Origin: Micromonospora sp. WMMA1363
Lineage (GTDB): Bacteria > Actinomycetota > Actinomycetes > Mycobacteriales > Micromonosporaceae
Direction of reading: 5' to 3'
Assembly: GCF_030345795.1 (NCBI RefSeq)
Contig: NZ_JAUALB010000001.1
Span: forward strand, 5,758,001 to 5,822,000
DNA: 64,000 nt
Part shown: positions 55,477-64,000 of the stretch, piece by piece
How the letters are laid out: each line of letters starts with the position of its first letter
Numbering within the stretch: position 1 is the first letter of the stretch
Position numbers and translations under genes: made by a program
The notes under the pieces: model-generated
Told to the model about the DNA's origin: nothing
The model's database searches: none
The model's input: only the letters and a program-made list of their open reading frames with translations

Positions 55477-57066
55477 ATGATGGTGCACCGTTTGGAACAC
55501 ACACCTGGGGCGGAGGGGCCGCCGGGGCGCCGTGTGCGGTCGCGGCGATGGCGGCTGGCTGCCGCGCTGACCGTGGTGACCAGTGCGAGTCTCGTCGGTG
55601 GAAGCCTGGGCTCCGCCGCCGCCAGCCCGGTTCCGCAACCGGGTCGTTCGGATCCGTTGGTCGACGGGGTTCGTCGGCCCGCCGTTGTCGAGGACGCCCG
55701 TGGCGTCCGGGTCGACGACCGCCACGACCGGGGTGGGGAGCGCCGGAGGGGGGCGATCCTCCCGGAGCTGATGCGGGTCCCCCACACCCTGTCGGACCTG
55801 GGGTTGCGCCTCGGCGTCGTCCCGGACCTGGCGCGGGTCCCCGGCCCCCGAGTGGAGCTCGACGGGCAGGGGCGGCCCGTGCCGTGTGACGTGGGGCAGT
55901 TGATCAATGAGATCAGCCTCGCCAACGCGGCGGGTGAGGGCATCCTCGTCCTCGCCCCCGACTGCACCTACACGCTCACCGACGGTCAGGGCGGCAGCGG
56001 TCTCCCGCCGATCACCGGGCGGCTCACCTTCATCGGTCGGGACAGCACCATCGTCCGTGCGGCTGTCACCGAGAAGTTCCGCATCTTCACCGTCGAGAGT
56101 GGCGGCGTGCTCAGGCTCCGTCAGCTCACGGTCACCGGCGGCGACACCGACACCGACGGCGGTGGGATCCTCGTCCGGGACGGCGGCGCCGCGACCCTCG
56201 TGGACACCACCGTCACCAACAACACCGCCGAGGCCTTCGGTGGCGGCCTCGCCAACTACGGCCAAACCGGCGCCTTCCGGTCCACCTTCAACGGGAACCA
56301 GGCCAACCTGGGCGGAGGGCTCGCCAACTTCTACCTCGCCAGGGTCCTGCGTTCCACCGTGAGCAACAACAACAGCAGAAACGGCGGCGGCGGGGCCTAC
56401 AACCAGGGCGCGTTTTCGCTCGACCGTAGCCGCGTCACCGGCAACTACGCCGGCGCCGCCGTCGGGTTCGGATTCGGCGGCGGGATCTTCAGCTTCCGGG
56501 AGGGCGCCACGATCGTGTCCAACAGTGTCATCGCCGACAACGTCTCGGCCGATGCCGGCGGGGGGATCGGCACCCTCTTCGAGTTCTCGACCGAGATCTC
56601 CAACACCATGATCACCGGTAACCGGGCCGGAAACGGCGGCGGCATGTACGCGGAGACCCGGCTCTTCATGACCTCCACCACGGTCGCCGACAACGTCGCC
56701 GTCGCCGGTGGTGGCCTCGACATCATCGGCATCGAGACCAGCGTCGACATCCAGGACAGCGTGATCGAAGGGAACCGGGCGACGGAGCGGGGCGGTGGCG
56801 GGTTCCGCAACCTCAGCGGCGTGGTCAACGTGGGGAACACTCTGATCGACGAGAACCAAACCGCCGCCGATGGTGGCGGCATCGCCAACGGGAACTTCGG
56901 CGTCGTGACCCTCACCGACACCACGGTGACGGAGAACACCGCTCCCGGGGACGCCCGGGACGGCGGCATCATCAGCTTCTCCGGCACCGTCACCGTCGAC
57001 GCCGGGACTGAGATCTTCAACAACCGGCCCCGGAACTGCTTCAACGTTCCCGACTGCTTCAACTGA
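55477..57066 (+). CDS. Secreted right-handed beta-helix protein, copy 1
   Basis: A 529-residue exported protein starting at ATG 55477 with GGAAGG upstream. It has a basic N-region ([14 protein letters not shown]), a hydrophobic signal core and an ASPVPQ cleavage-like site near residue 50. The 140-residue linker is Pro/Arg-rich; after it come [15 protein letters not shown] and about 12 parallel beta-helix rungs with repeated GGG and N-rich turns ([35 protein letters not shown] and similar). The fold suggests a pectate-lyase-like adhesin or carbohydrate-binding surface protein, but no catalytic site is evident. Confidence 0.85.
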   Translation: MMVHRLEHTPGAEGPPGRRVRSRRWRLAAALTVVTSASLVGGSLGSAAASPVPQPGRSDPLVDGVRRPAVVEDARGVRVDDRHDRGGERRRGAILPELMRVPHTLSDLGLRLGVVPDLARVPGPRVELDGQGRPVPCDVGQLINEISLANAAGEGILVLAPDCTYTLTDGQGGSGLPPITGRLTFIGRDSTIVRAAVTEKFRIFTVESGGVLRLRQLTVTGGDTDTDGGGILVRDGGAATLVDTTVTNNTAEAFGGGLANYGQTGAFRSTFNGNQANLGGGLANFYLARVLRSTVSNNNSRNGGGGAYNQGAFSLDRSRVTGNYAGAAVGFGFGGGIFSFREGATIVSNSVIADNVSADAGGGIGTLFEFSTEISNTMITGNRAGNGGGMYAETRLFMTSTTVADNVAVAGGGLDIIGIETSVDIQDSVIEGNRATERGGGGFRNLSGVVNVGNTLIDENQTAADGGGIANGNFGVVTLTDTTVTENTAPGDARDGGIISFSGTVTVDAGTEIFNNRPRNCFNVPDCFN

Positions 57067-57451
57067 CCGGCGTTACGCCCAGCACGCGAGGGGCCCGTCT
57101 CCCATCGGGAAGCGGATCGGCCGCCGTTCGAGGGGTGCGGATGTTTGGGGAGGACACCACCAGGACGGCGGCCTGCCGCGCTCGCGCTGAGGTGCGGTGC
57201 GGGTGGCGGGCTTCGGGGTTGGGTGGGGTCGGAGGGCTGGGGTCGGTAGTACGGGTGGTGGACGGGACGACTCCGCAGGGCTGGTGACCGTGTTCGTCCC
57301 CTTTTGGAGCATATTTCGCGTCCTTCGCCTTATGTAAGCAATTTTCGCCTACGGTGCTCTTCGAGTGGTTGTCACTCGCCGGGAGTGGCCTGGGCGCGTC
57401 TGTGGCCCGTGGCGACGACTCCTGTCCATATCTGGGAAGGACCACAAGGCC
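57067..57451 (+). promoter_or_regulatory. Intergenic region between the beta-helix copies
   Basis: A 385-bp gap, the duplicated counterpart of 55076-55476. It contains only the left arm of the terminator hairpin found after copy 2, so read-through from copy 1 is possible. The conserved AT-rich promoter-like segment is at about 57330-57360. Confidence 0.45.
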
Positions 57452-59041
57452 ATGATGGTGCACCGTTTGGAACACACACCTGAGGCGAACCGGCCTCCGG
57501 CGCCACGCAAGCGATCGCGGCGATGGCGGCTGGCTGCCGCGCTGACCGTGGTGACCAGTGCGAGTCTCGTCGGTGGAAGCCTGGGCTCCGCCGCCGCCAG
57601 CCCGGTTCCGCAACCGGGTCGTTCGGATCCGTTGGTCGACGGGGTTCGTCGGCCCGCCGTTGTCGAGGACGCCCGTGGCATCCGGGTCGACGACCCCCAC
57701 GACCGGGGTGGGGAGCGGCGGAGAGGGGCGATCCTCCCGGAGCTGATGCCGGTTCCCGGCGGCGTCCCGGACCTGGAGTCGCGCCTCGGCGCCGTCCCGG
57801 ACCTGGCGCGGGTCCCCGGCCCCCGAGTGGAGGTCAACGGGGAGGGGCGGCCCGTGCCGTGTGACGTGGGGCAGTTGATCAATGAGATCAGCCTCGCCAA
57901 CGCGGCGGGTGAGGGCATCCTCGTCCTCGCCCCCGACTGCACCTACACGCTCACCGACGGTCAGGACGGCAACGGTCTCCCGCCGATCACCGGGCGGCTC
58001 ACCTTCATCGGTCGGAACAGCACCATCGTCCGTGCGGCTGTCACCGAGAAGTTCCGCATCTTCACCGTCGAGGGCGGCGGCGTGCTCAACCTCCGTCAGC
58101 TCACGGTCACCGGCGGCGACACCGACACCGACGGCGGTGGGATCCTCGTCCGGGACCGCGGCACCGCGACCCTCGTGGACACCACCGTCACCAACAACAC
58201 CGCCGAGGCCTTCGGTGGCGGCGTCGCCAGCTACGGCGTCACCACCGTCTTCCGGTCCACCTTCAGTGACAACCGGGCCAACCTGGGTGGGGGGCTCGCC
58301 AACCACGGCACCACCACCGTCGCCAGCTCCACCGTGGAGAACAACAGCACCAGAAACGGCGGCGGCGGGGCCTACAGCGAGGGCCGTTTCGTGATGGACC
58401 GTAGCCGCGTCACCGGCAACTTCGCCGATGCCGCCGTCGGGTTCGGATTCGGCGGCGGGATCTTCAGCTTCCGGGACAGCGCCACGGTCGTGTCCAACAG
58501 CGTCATCGCCAACAACGTCTCGGCCAATGCCGGCGGGGGAATCGGCAGCCTCTTCGACCTCTCGACCACCATCTCCAACACCATGATCACCGGTAACCGG
58601 GCCGGAAACGGCGGCGGCATGTACGCGGAGACCCGGCTCACCATGACCTCCACCACGGTCGCCGACAACATCGCCGTCGTCGGCGGTGGCCTCGACATCA
58701 TCGGCATCGAGACCAGCGTCGACATCCTGGACAGCGTGATCGAGGAGAACCGGGCGACGGAGCGGTCCGGTGGCGGGTTCCGCAACCTCAGCGGCGTGGT
58801 CAACGTCGGGAACACTCTGATCGACGAGAACCAAACCGCCTTCGACGGTGGCGGCATCGCCAACGGGAACTTCGGCGTCGTGACCCTCACCGACACCACG
58901 GTGACGGAGAACACCGCTCCCGGGGACGCCCGGGACGGCGGCATCATCAGCTTCTCCGGCACCGTCACCGTCGACGCCGGCACCCAGATCTTCAACAACC
59001 GGCCCCGGAACTGCTTCAACGTTCCCGGCTGCTTCAACTGA
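57452..59041 (+). CDS. Secreted right-handed beta-helix protein, copy 2
   Basis: A 529-residue paralogue of copy 1 with the same signal peptide core, cleavage region and beta-helix ladder. Differences cluster in exposed loops (for example [20 protein letters not shown] instead of NYGQTGAFRSTFNGNQANLG). Same length and start context (GGAAGGACCACAAGGCCATG). The single intact terminator of the pair follows it. Confidence 0.85.
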   Translation: MMVHRLEHTPEANRPPAPRKRSRRWRLAAALTVVTSASLVGGSLGSAAASPVPQPGRSDPLVDGVRRPAVVEDARGIRVDDPHDRGGERRRGAILPELMPVPGGVPDLESRLGAVPDLARVPGPRVEVNGEGRPVPCDVGQLINEISLANAAGEGILVLAPDCTYTLTDGQDGNGLPPITGRLTFIGRNSTIVRAAVTEKFRIFTVEGGGVLNLRQLTVTGGDTDTDGGGILVRDRGTATLVDTTVTNNTAEAFGGGVASYGVTTVFRSTFSDNRANLGGGLANHGTTTVASSTVENNSTRNGGGGAYSEGRFVMDRSRVTGNFADAAVGFGFGGGIFSFRDSATVVSNSVIANNVSANAGGGIGSLFDLSTTISNTMITGNRAGNGGGMYAETRLTMTSTTVADNIAVVGGGLDIIGIETSVDILDSVIEENRATERSGGGFRNLSGVVNVGNTLIDENQTAFDGGGIANGNFGVVTLTDTTVTENTAPGDARDGGIISFSGTVTVDAGTQIFNNRPRNCFNVPGCFN

Positions 59042-59064
59042 CCAGCACCACGCCCAGCATGCGA

Positions 59065-59102
59065 GGGGCCCGTCTCCACCGGAATCGGCGGGGACGGGCC
59101 CC
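59065..59102 (+). terminator. Hairpin after the beta-helix pair
   Basis: GGGGCCCGTCTCC (59065-59077) pairs with GGGGACGGGCCCC (59090-59102) over 13 bases with one G-T, loop 12. It lies 24 bases after the second gene and before dxr. Confidence 0.75.
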
Positions 59103-59220
59103 GTCATGCCCGGACGGTGGGAGACGCCGAAACCGACCGTCGTCCTGGTTGGCGCCGGCGGCGGCCGACGGCCCGGAGGCTCCCGGTGGGCGTTCGGCCG
59201 GGCTGGGGAAGAATGGCGGC

Positions 59221-60432
59221 GTGACTTCTCCCCGCGACCTCGTGCTGCTCGGCTCCACCGGCTCGATCGGGACGCAGGCCATCGACATCGTGCGGCGCAA
59301 CCCGGACCGGTTCCGGGTGGTGGCGCTCGGTGCCGGCGGCGGCAACGCCGAGCTGCTCGCCGGCCAGGCCCTCGAACTGGGCGTCGAGGCGGTCGGCGTG
59401 GCGAGGGCGTCGGCCGCGCAGGACCTCCAGCTCGCCTTCTACGCCGAGGCGAGCCGCCGGGGCTGGGCCAGCGGCGACGTCAGGCTGCCGAAGATCGTCG
59501 CCGGGCCGGACGCGATGACCGAGCTGGCCCAGTGGCCCTGCGACGTGGTGCTCAACGGGATGGTCGGTTCGGTCGGGCTCGCGCCGACCCTGGCCGCGCT
59601 GCGCGCCGGGCGTACCCTCGCCCTGGCCAACAAGGAGTCGCTGGTGGCCGGTGGCCCGCTCGTGAAGGCCGCGGTGACCCGGCCGGGGCAGGTCGTCCCG
59701 GTGGACTCCGAGCACACGGCGCTCGCCCAGTGCCTGCGTTCCGGGTCCCGCCCCGAGGTGCGCCGGTTGATCGTCACCGCCAGCGGCGGCCCGTTCCGGG
59801 GCAAGCGGCGCGACGAGTTGACGCAGGTCACGCCGGAGCAGGCGCTCGCCCACCCGACCTGGAACATGGGCCCGGTTATCACGATCAACTCCGCCACGAT
59901 GGTCAACAAGGCGCTGGAGGTGATCGAGGCACACGAGCTGTTCGACGTGCCGTACGCCGACATCACCGTGATGGTCCACCCGACCTCGGTGATCCACTCG
60001 ATGGTCGAGTTCGTCGACGGCTCCACCATCGCCCAGGCCAGCCCGCCGGACATGCGACTGCCGATCGCGGTGGCGCTGGGCTGGCCCGACCGGGTCCCGG
60101 ACGCCGCCGCCGCCGTCGACTGGACGACCAGCCACACCTGGGAGTTCGCGCCGCTGGACGACGCGGCGTTCCCGGCGGTCGCCCTCGCCAAGGCGGCCGG
60201 CGAGGCGGGGCGCTGCCGGCCGGCGATCTACAACGCCGCCAACGAGGAGTGCGTCGCGGCGTTCGTCGCGGGGCGGCTGCCGTTCCTCGGCATCGTCGAC
60301 ACCCTGGAGCGACTGCTGGCGGACGCCCCCGACTTCGCCGAACCAGGTACCGTCGAGGACGTGCTCGCGGCCGAGTCGTGGGCGCGCGCGCACGCGCAGA
60401 CGATCATCGAGAAGTCGCTGAAAGGAGCTTGA
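59221..60432 (+). CDS. dxr: 1-deoxy-D-xylulose 5-phosphate reductoisomerase
   Basis: A 403-residue DXR, the second enzyme of the MEP isoprenoid pathway (DXP to MEP with NADPH and Mn/Mg). NADPH loop [12 protein letters not shown] at residues 8-19, [11 protein letters not shown], the metal site [38 protein letters not shown] and the C-terminal NAANEE are all present. The GTG at 59221 gives family length; the frame is open to 59059 but that part overlaps the terminator. Its TGA overlaps the rseP ATG by one base. Confidence 0.97.
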   Translation: MTSPRDLVLLGSTGSIGTQAIDIVRRNPDRFRVVALGAGGGNAELLAGQALELGVEAVGVARASAAQDLQLAFYAEASRRGWASGDVRLPKIVAGPDAMTELAQWPCDVVLNGMVGSVGLAPTLAALRAGRTLALANKESLVAGGPLVKAAVTRPGQVVPVDSEHTALAQCLRSGSRPEVRRLIVTASGGPFRGKRRDELTQVTPEQALAHPTWNMGPVITINSATMVNKALEVIEAHELFDVPYADITVMVHPTSVIHSMVEFVDGSTIAQASPPDMRLPIAVALGWPDRVPDAAAAVDWTTSHTWEFAPLDDAAFPAVALAKAAGEAGRCRPAIYNAANEECVAAFVAGRLPFLGIVDTLERLLADAPDFAEPGTVEDVLAAESWARAHAQTIIEKSLKGA

Positions 60433-61682
60433 TGGCATACCTGCTCGGGGTGACGCTGTTCGCCCTCGCCATCCTCATCTCGGTGAGTCTGCACGAGGCG
60501 GGGCACATGCTCACCGCCAAGGCCTTCGGCATGAAGGTGACCCGCTACTTCGTCGGCTTCGGCCCCACCCTGTGGTCGTTCAAGCGGGGCGAGACGGAGT
60601 ACGGGATCAAGGCCATCCCGCTCGGCGGCTTCTGCAAGATCGTCGGGATGACCCCGCAGGACGACGACGTGGACCCGGCCGACGAGCGGCGGGCGATGTG
60701 GCGGTTCCCCGTCTGGAAGCGGACGATCGTGATGTCCGCCGGGTCGGTCACCCACTTCGCCCTGGCCCTGGTGGCGCTCTGGATGATCGCGGTCACGGCC
60801 GGCCTGCCCAACCCGGACTTCCCGACCACCGAGGAGCAGGTCCGCCAGGAGCCGGCGGTGATCCGGCTCGCCGACTGCGTGGTGCCGGAGAACGTCGCCC
60901 GCGAGTGCACCGCCGCCGACCCGGTCAGCCCCGCCGCCGGGGCCCAGCTGCGCGACGGCGACCGGATCACCGCGGTCGGCGGTACGCCGGTCGCCAGCTA
61001 CGGCGACCTGCTCACCGCGCTGCGCGCGCTGAAGCCGGGGGAGACCGCGCAGATCGCGTACGTCCGGGACGGCCAGCCGGGCACCGCGACCGCCACCCTC
61101 GGACAGACCCAGCGCCCGCCGCTGGACGACCCGCAGGGCACCGTCGGGCCGGTCGCCGCGCTCGGCGTCGGGCTCGTCCCCAGCACGCCAATCCGGGTCG
61201 AGTACGGCCCGGTCGCCGCGTTCGGCGCCACCGCCGACTTCACCGGCACCATGGCGGTCAACACGTTCGAGGCGTTGCAGCGGATCCCACAGAAGGTCCC
61301 GGCGCTGTGGTCCGCGATCACCGGCGGCGAGCGGGACATGGACACCCCGATCAGCGTGGTCGGCGCCAGCCGGCTCGGCGGCGAGGCGGTGGAGAACGAC
61401 GCCTGGCTGCTGTTCTTCATGCTCTTCGTCTCGCTGAACTTCTTCATCGGCGTGTTCAACCTGCTGCCGCTGCTGCCGCTGGACGGCGGCCACATCGCCA
61501 TCGCCTGGTTCGAGCGGGCCCGCTCCTGGGCGTACGCGCGGCTGCGCAAACCCGACCCGGGCCGGGTCGACTACCTCAAGCTCATGCCCGTCACGTACGC
61601 GGTGATCCTGATCGGTGGCGTGTTCACGCTGCTGACCATCACGGCGGACGTCGTCAACCCGATCACGCTCTTTTCAAGGTGA
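60432..61682 (+). CDS. rseP: Site-2 intramembrane metalloprotease (RseP/Rip1 type)
   Basis: A 416-residue M50 protease with the zinc motif HEAGH (residues 21-25) in the first membrane helix, one PDZ domain in the middle (GDRITAVGGTPVASYGDL) and the second metal motif NLLPLLPLDGGH near residue 355. Rip1-type enzymes cleave anti-sigma factors and other membrane substrates in actinobacteria. It starts at ATG 60432 with AAGGAG upstream, overlapping dxr. The region before the PDZ is longer than in E. coli RseP, with two extra Cys (LADCVVPENVARECTA). Confidence 0.95.
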   Translation: MAYLLGVTLFALAILISVSLHEAGHMLTAKAFGMKVTRYFVGFGPTLWSFKRGETEYGIKAIPLGGFCKIVGMTPQDDDVDPADERRAMWRFPVWKRTIVMSAGSVTHFALALVALWMIAVTAGLPNPDFPTTEEQVRQEPAVIRLADCVVPENVARECTAADPVSPAAGAQLRDGDRITAVGGTPVASYGDLLTALRALKPGETAQIAYVRDGQPGTATATLGQTQRPPLDDPQGTVGPVAALGVGLVPSTPIRVEYGPVAAFGATADFTGTMAVNTFEALQRIPQKVPALWSAITGGERDMDTPISVVGASRLGGEAVENDAWLLFFMLFVSLNFFIGVFNLLPLLPLDGGHIAIAWFERARSWAYARLRKPDPGRVDYLKLMPVTYAVILIGGVFTLLTITADVVNPITLFSR

Positions 61683-62864
61683 GTGCCTGAAGTGACCGCT
61701 GTCAGCCTCGGTATCCCCGCCGTACCGCCGCCGCCGCTCGCCCCGCGCCGGGCGAGCCGCCAGATCATGGTTGGCCCGGTGCCGGTCGGCGGTGGCGCGC
61801 CGGTGTCCGTGCAGTCGATGACCACCACGCTCACCGCCGACGTCAACGCCACGCTCCAACAGATCGCCGAGCTGACCGCGTCCGGCTGCCAGATCGTCCG
61901 GGTCGCCGTGCCGAGCCAGGACGACGTCGAGGCGCTGCCGGCGATCGCCCGCAAGTCGCAGATCCCGGTGATCGCCGACATCCACTTCCAGCCGAAGTAC
62001 GTTTTCGCGGCGATCGACGCGGGCTGCGCGGCCGTCCGGGTGAACCCGGGCAACATCCGCCAGTTCGACGACAAGGTCAAGGAAATCGCCAAGGCCGCCG
62101 GCGACGCCGGCGTGCCGATCCGGATCGGCGTGAACGCCGGATCGCTGGACAAGCGGCTGCTGGCCAAGCATGGCAAGGCCACCGCCGAGGCGTTGGTCGA
62201 GTCGGCGCTGTGGGAGTGTTCGCTGTTCGAAGAGCACGACTTCCGGGACATCAAGATCTCCGTGAAGCACAACGACCCGGTGGTGATGATCCGGGCGTAC
62301 CGGCAGCTCGCCGAGAAGTGCGACTATCCGCTGCACCTGGGGGTGACCGAGGCCGGGCCGGCGTTCCAGGGCACCATCAAGTCGGCGGTGGCCTTCGGCG
62401 CGCTGCTCGCCGAGGGCATCGGCGACACCATCCGGGTGTCCTTGTCCGCCCCGCCGGTCGAGGAAATCAAGGTCGGCGCCGCGATCCTGGAGTCGCTCGG
62501 CCTGCGAGAGCGCGGGCTGGAGATCGTCTCCTGCCCGTCCTGCGGGCGTGCCCAGGTGGACGTCTACAAGCTCGCCGAGGAGGTCACCGCCGGCCTGGAG
62601 GGGCTGCCGGTGCCGCTGCGGGTCGCCGTGATGGGGTGCGTGGTGAACGGGCCCGGTGAGGCCCGCGAGGCTGACCTGGGGGTCGCATCCGGCAACGGCA
62701 AGGGCCAGATCTTCGTCAAGGGCCAGGTCATCAAGACCGTCCCCGAGGGGCAGATCGTGGAGACGCTGATCGAGGAGGCACTCCGGCTGGCCGAGGAGAT
62801 GGGCGCCGAGCTGCCCGAGGAGCTGCGCGGCCTGACCTCCGGCGCCACCGTCACCGTGCACTGA
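61683..62864 (+). CDS. ispG: (E)-4-hydroxy-3-methylbut-2-enyl-diphosphate synthase
   Basis: A 393-residue GcpE/IspG that reduces MEcPP to HMBPP in the MEP pathway through a [4Fe-4S] cluster. The N-terminal TIM-barrel has [15 protein letters not shown] and RVAVPSQDD. The cluster ligands are in [11 protein letters not shown] and [14 protein letters not shown] 61683 directly follows the rseP stop; GTG 61692, better spaced from AAGG, could be the true start (VTAVSLGIP). It is the third gene of the dxr-rseP-ispG operon. Confidence 0.96.
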   Translation: MPEVTAVSLGIPAVPPPPLAPRRASRQIMVGPVPVGGGAPVSVQSMTTTLTADVNATLQQIAELTASGCQIVRVAVPSQDDVEALPAIARKSQIPVIADIHFQPKYVFAAIDAGCAAVRVNPGNIRQFDDKVKEIAKAAGDAGVPIRIGVNAGSLDKRLLAKHGKATAEALVESALWECSLFEEHDFRDIKISVKHNDPVVMIRAYRQLAEKCDYPLHLGVTEAGPAFQGTIKSAVAFGALLAEGIGDTIRVSLSAPPVEEIKVGAAILESLGLRERGLEIVSCPSCGRAQVDVYKLAEEVTAGLEGLPVPLRVAVMGCVVNGPGEAREADLGVASGNGKGQIFVKGQVIKTVPEGQIVETLIEEALRLAEEMGAELPEELRGLTSGATVTVH

Positions 62865-63074
62865 GCGCGGCATCGTCACCTGGTGCCGACCGTCGGCGTG
62901 CGCTGAGTTGGTGCCCGCAACGACCACCGGTCGAGTCGGCGCGCTCGCTCCACGGCCAGTCGTACCAAAGGTCAATGATGTCTATGCGTCCGGCTGACAG
63001 GTGCCCCCCGGCGGTCGGAGTGTGATGGTCCGGTCGGCCAACACGTCCTCCCTCGATCTGGCAGGCTGGTAGCC

Positions 63075-63914
63075 GTGCTGACGGTGCCAGTACGGCAACT
63101 GGGGGAATCGGAGCGCCGCGCGGTCGAGCAACTGCTCGACCTCGACCCGTACGCGGGCGCGCAGGTCGCTGAGCGGGTCGCCGAGCGGGGGCTTGCCTGG
63201 TGGCGGGCCGAGGGACGGGTCTTCGGCTACGGCAGCCGTCGGCACCTGGAGTCCGTCTGCTGGCTCGGCGGCAACCTTACCCCGGTGCTCGCCAGCGGGC
63301 CGGCCGTCGCCGCCTTCGCCGACCTGCTCGCCGAGGAGGATCGGCTCTGCTCGTCGATCGTCGGTCGCGCCGACGAGGTGCTCGGGCTCTGGGATCGGCT
63401 CTCGGCGACCTGGGGCCCGGCCCGGGACATCCGCCCCAACCAGCCGCTGCTCGCCACCGACTCGATGCCCGCCGTGCCCGCCGATCCGCACGTGCGCTGC
63501 GTGCGCCGGGGGGAGACGGACCGGCTCTTCCCGGCGGCGGTGGCGATGTACACCGAGGAGGTGGGTGTCTCGCCACTGGCCGAGGACGGCGGGCGCGGCT
63601 ACCGCTGCCGGGTGGCGGACCTGGTCCGAGCCGGCCGGGCGTACGCCCGGTTCGTCGACGGGGCGGTCGTCTTCAAAGCCGAACTGGCGGTGGTGACCCG
63701 GCGGACCGCGCAGGTGCAGGGCGTCTGGGTGGCCCCCGAGTGGCGGGGCCGGGGGATCGCGACGGCGGCGATGGCCGCCGTGGTGCGGGACGCGTTGCAG
63801 CGCGTCGCGCCGACCGTCAGCCTCTACGTGAACGATTTCAACCTGCCCGCCCGCCGGGTGTACGAACGCTGCGGCTTCCGGCCGGTCGGCACCCTTGCCA
63901 CCGTTCTATTCTGA
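63075..63914 (+). CDS. DUF4081/GNAT N-acetyltransferase
   Basis: A 279-residue protein with an N-terminal DUF4081-type region (about residues 1-120) and a C-terminal GNAT fold. Acetyl-CoA loop VWVAPEWRGRGIATAAMAAV (about residues 214-233) contains the RGRGIAT pyrophosphate-binding motif, and SLYVNDFNLPARRVYERCGF is the final strand-helix. The substrate is unknown. This gene commonly follows ispG in actinomycetes. A 210-bp gap separates it, so it may have its own promoter. GTG start. Confidence 0.88.
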   Translation: MLTVPVRQLGESERRAVEQLLDLDPYAGAQVAERVAERGLAWWRAEGRVFGYGSRRHLESVCWLGGNLTPVLASGPAVAAFADLLAEEDRLCSSIVGRADEVLGLWDRLSATWGPARDIRPNQPLLATDSMPAVPADPHVRCVRRGETDRLFPAAVAMYTEEVGVSPLAEDGGRGYRCRVADLVRAGRAYARFVDGAVVFKAELAVVTRRTAQVQGVWVAPEWRGRGIATAAMAAVVRDALQRVAPTVSLYVNDFNLPARRVYERCGFRPVGTLATVLF

Positions 63915-64000
63915 CTGCCGCCGCTTCGACCTGACCGCCGCCTGACAGCCTGACCGCCGCGTCGGTCGATCCGTTCGGGTCTGACCCGTTCGGGTCTGAC

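Larger units (their letters stand above)
55101..59063 (+). repeat. Tandem duplication of about 2.0 kb
   Basis: The segment starting CCGCCGTTCG at 55101 is repeated from 57121, each unit holding an upstream region and one beta-helix gene. The copies have diverged mostly in the signal-peptide flank (about residues 10-20) and scattered coil residues. The 5' arm of the terminator is also copied at about 57087-57100, but its 3' arm is lost there. Confidence 0.85.

Noticed and set aside
59106..61682. A single 858-residue protein spanning dxr and rseP
   Set aside because: The first 440 residues are an out-of-frame reading of dxr; the real rseP starts at 60432 with its own ribosome site and HEAGH motif.
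63971..64000. Two 15-bp tandem repeats (CCGTTCGGGTCTGAC) at the window end
   Set aside because: The sequence is cut by the window edge, so copy number and meaning cannot be judged.
1..64000. tRNA, rRNA, riboswitch and phage attachment sites
   Set aside because: I looked for cloverleaf-like ends, CCA-adjacent acceptor stems and integrase-linked repeats and found none that I could support by eye; a covariance search would be needed to exclude small RNAs.

Overview
The window looks like chromosomal DNA of a high-GC actinomycete, most likely Micromonosporaceae (Micromonospora or Salinispora type). That is inferred from the very high GC content, frequent GTG starts, the actinobacterial core order rpsB-tsf-pyrH-frr-cdsA-rlmN ... 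dxr-rseP-ispG-GNAT, paired DUF5753/DUF397 genes, and an AHBA/ansamycin-type gene set at the left edge.

Region 1 (1-11.0 kb) is the edge of a secondary-metabolite cluster. It encodes a class A FAD monooxygenase, a type II thioesterase, a LuxR-type regulator coupled to an O-methyltransferase, a split transketolase, and a minus-strand operon of dehydroquinase II, DoxX-like protein, ROK sugar kinase, a shortened FMN-reductase-like protein and a shikimate-dehydrogenase-like protein. The transketolase, ROK kinase, dehydroquinase and dehydrogenase are the types used in the aminoshikimate route to 3-amino-5-hydroxybenzoate (AHBA). AHBA synthase and the polyketide synthase are not in the window and presumably lie to the left.

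Region 2 (11.2-20.3 kb) is the translation and envelope housekeeping block: a disordered membrane protein, rpsB, tsf, pyrH, frr, cdsA, rlmN, a DivIVA-domain protein with a short tandem repeat, and a DUF2631 protein, with GC-rich hairpins between several genes.

Region 3 (20.6-59.0 kb) separates this block from dxr-rseP-ispG. It begins with an MBL-Rieske fusion, a TMEM175-like channel and a CrtI/PYROXD2-like oxidoreductase. A divergent pair of giant secreted proteins follows: an FG-GAP/DNRLRE protein and an Rhs/YD-repeat polymorphic toxin with ricin-lectin, Hint and possibly ADP-ribosyltransferase-like toxin modules, then a candidate immunity gene. The Rhs gene is split by an IS1380-family element with a clean 4-bp duplication, and its signal peptide appears to carry an in-frame TGA. 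Next come three identical, head-to-tail 1,904-bp group II introns (38,529-44,240). Beyond them is a pile-up of nested elements: two IS256 copies, a remnant of a second group II intron, three IS1380 copies, one IS3 inside the second IS1380 and one IS701 inside the third. Junctions can be read to the base and give a relative order of insertion. The third IS1380 interrupts an XRE/DUF5753 regulator whose partner DUF397 gene is intact. Two tandemly duplicated secreted beta-helix proteins end the region.

Region 4 (59.2-63.9 kb) is the overlapping operon dxr-rseP-ispG (MEP isoprenoid pathway plus site-2 protease) and a DUF4081/GNAT acetyltransferase.

The most unusual signals are the perfect tandem intron array, whose 3' end resembles its own 5' exon; the 93-bp domain V-VI repeat that flanks an IS256 and stops at the predicted branch-point A; the broken Rhs toxin with its downstream candidate immunity gene; and a canonical -1 slippery heptamer in the IS701 transposase. 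No tRNA, rRNA or CRISPR array was seen.
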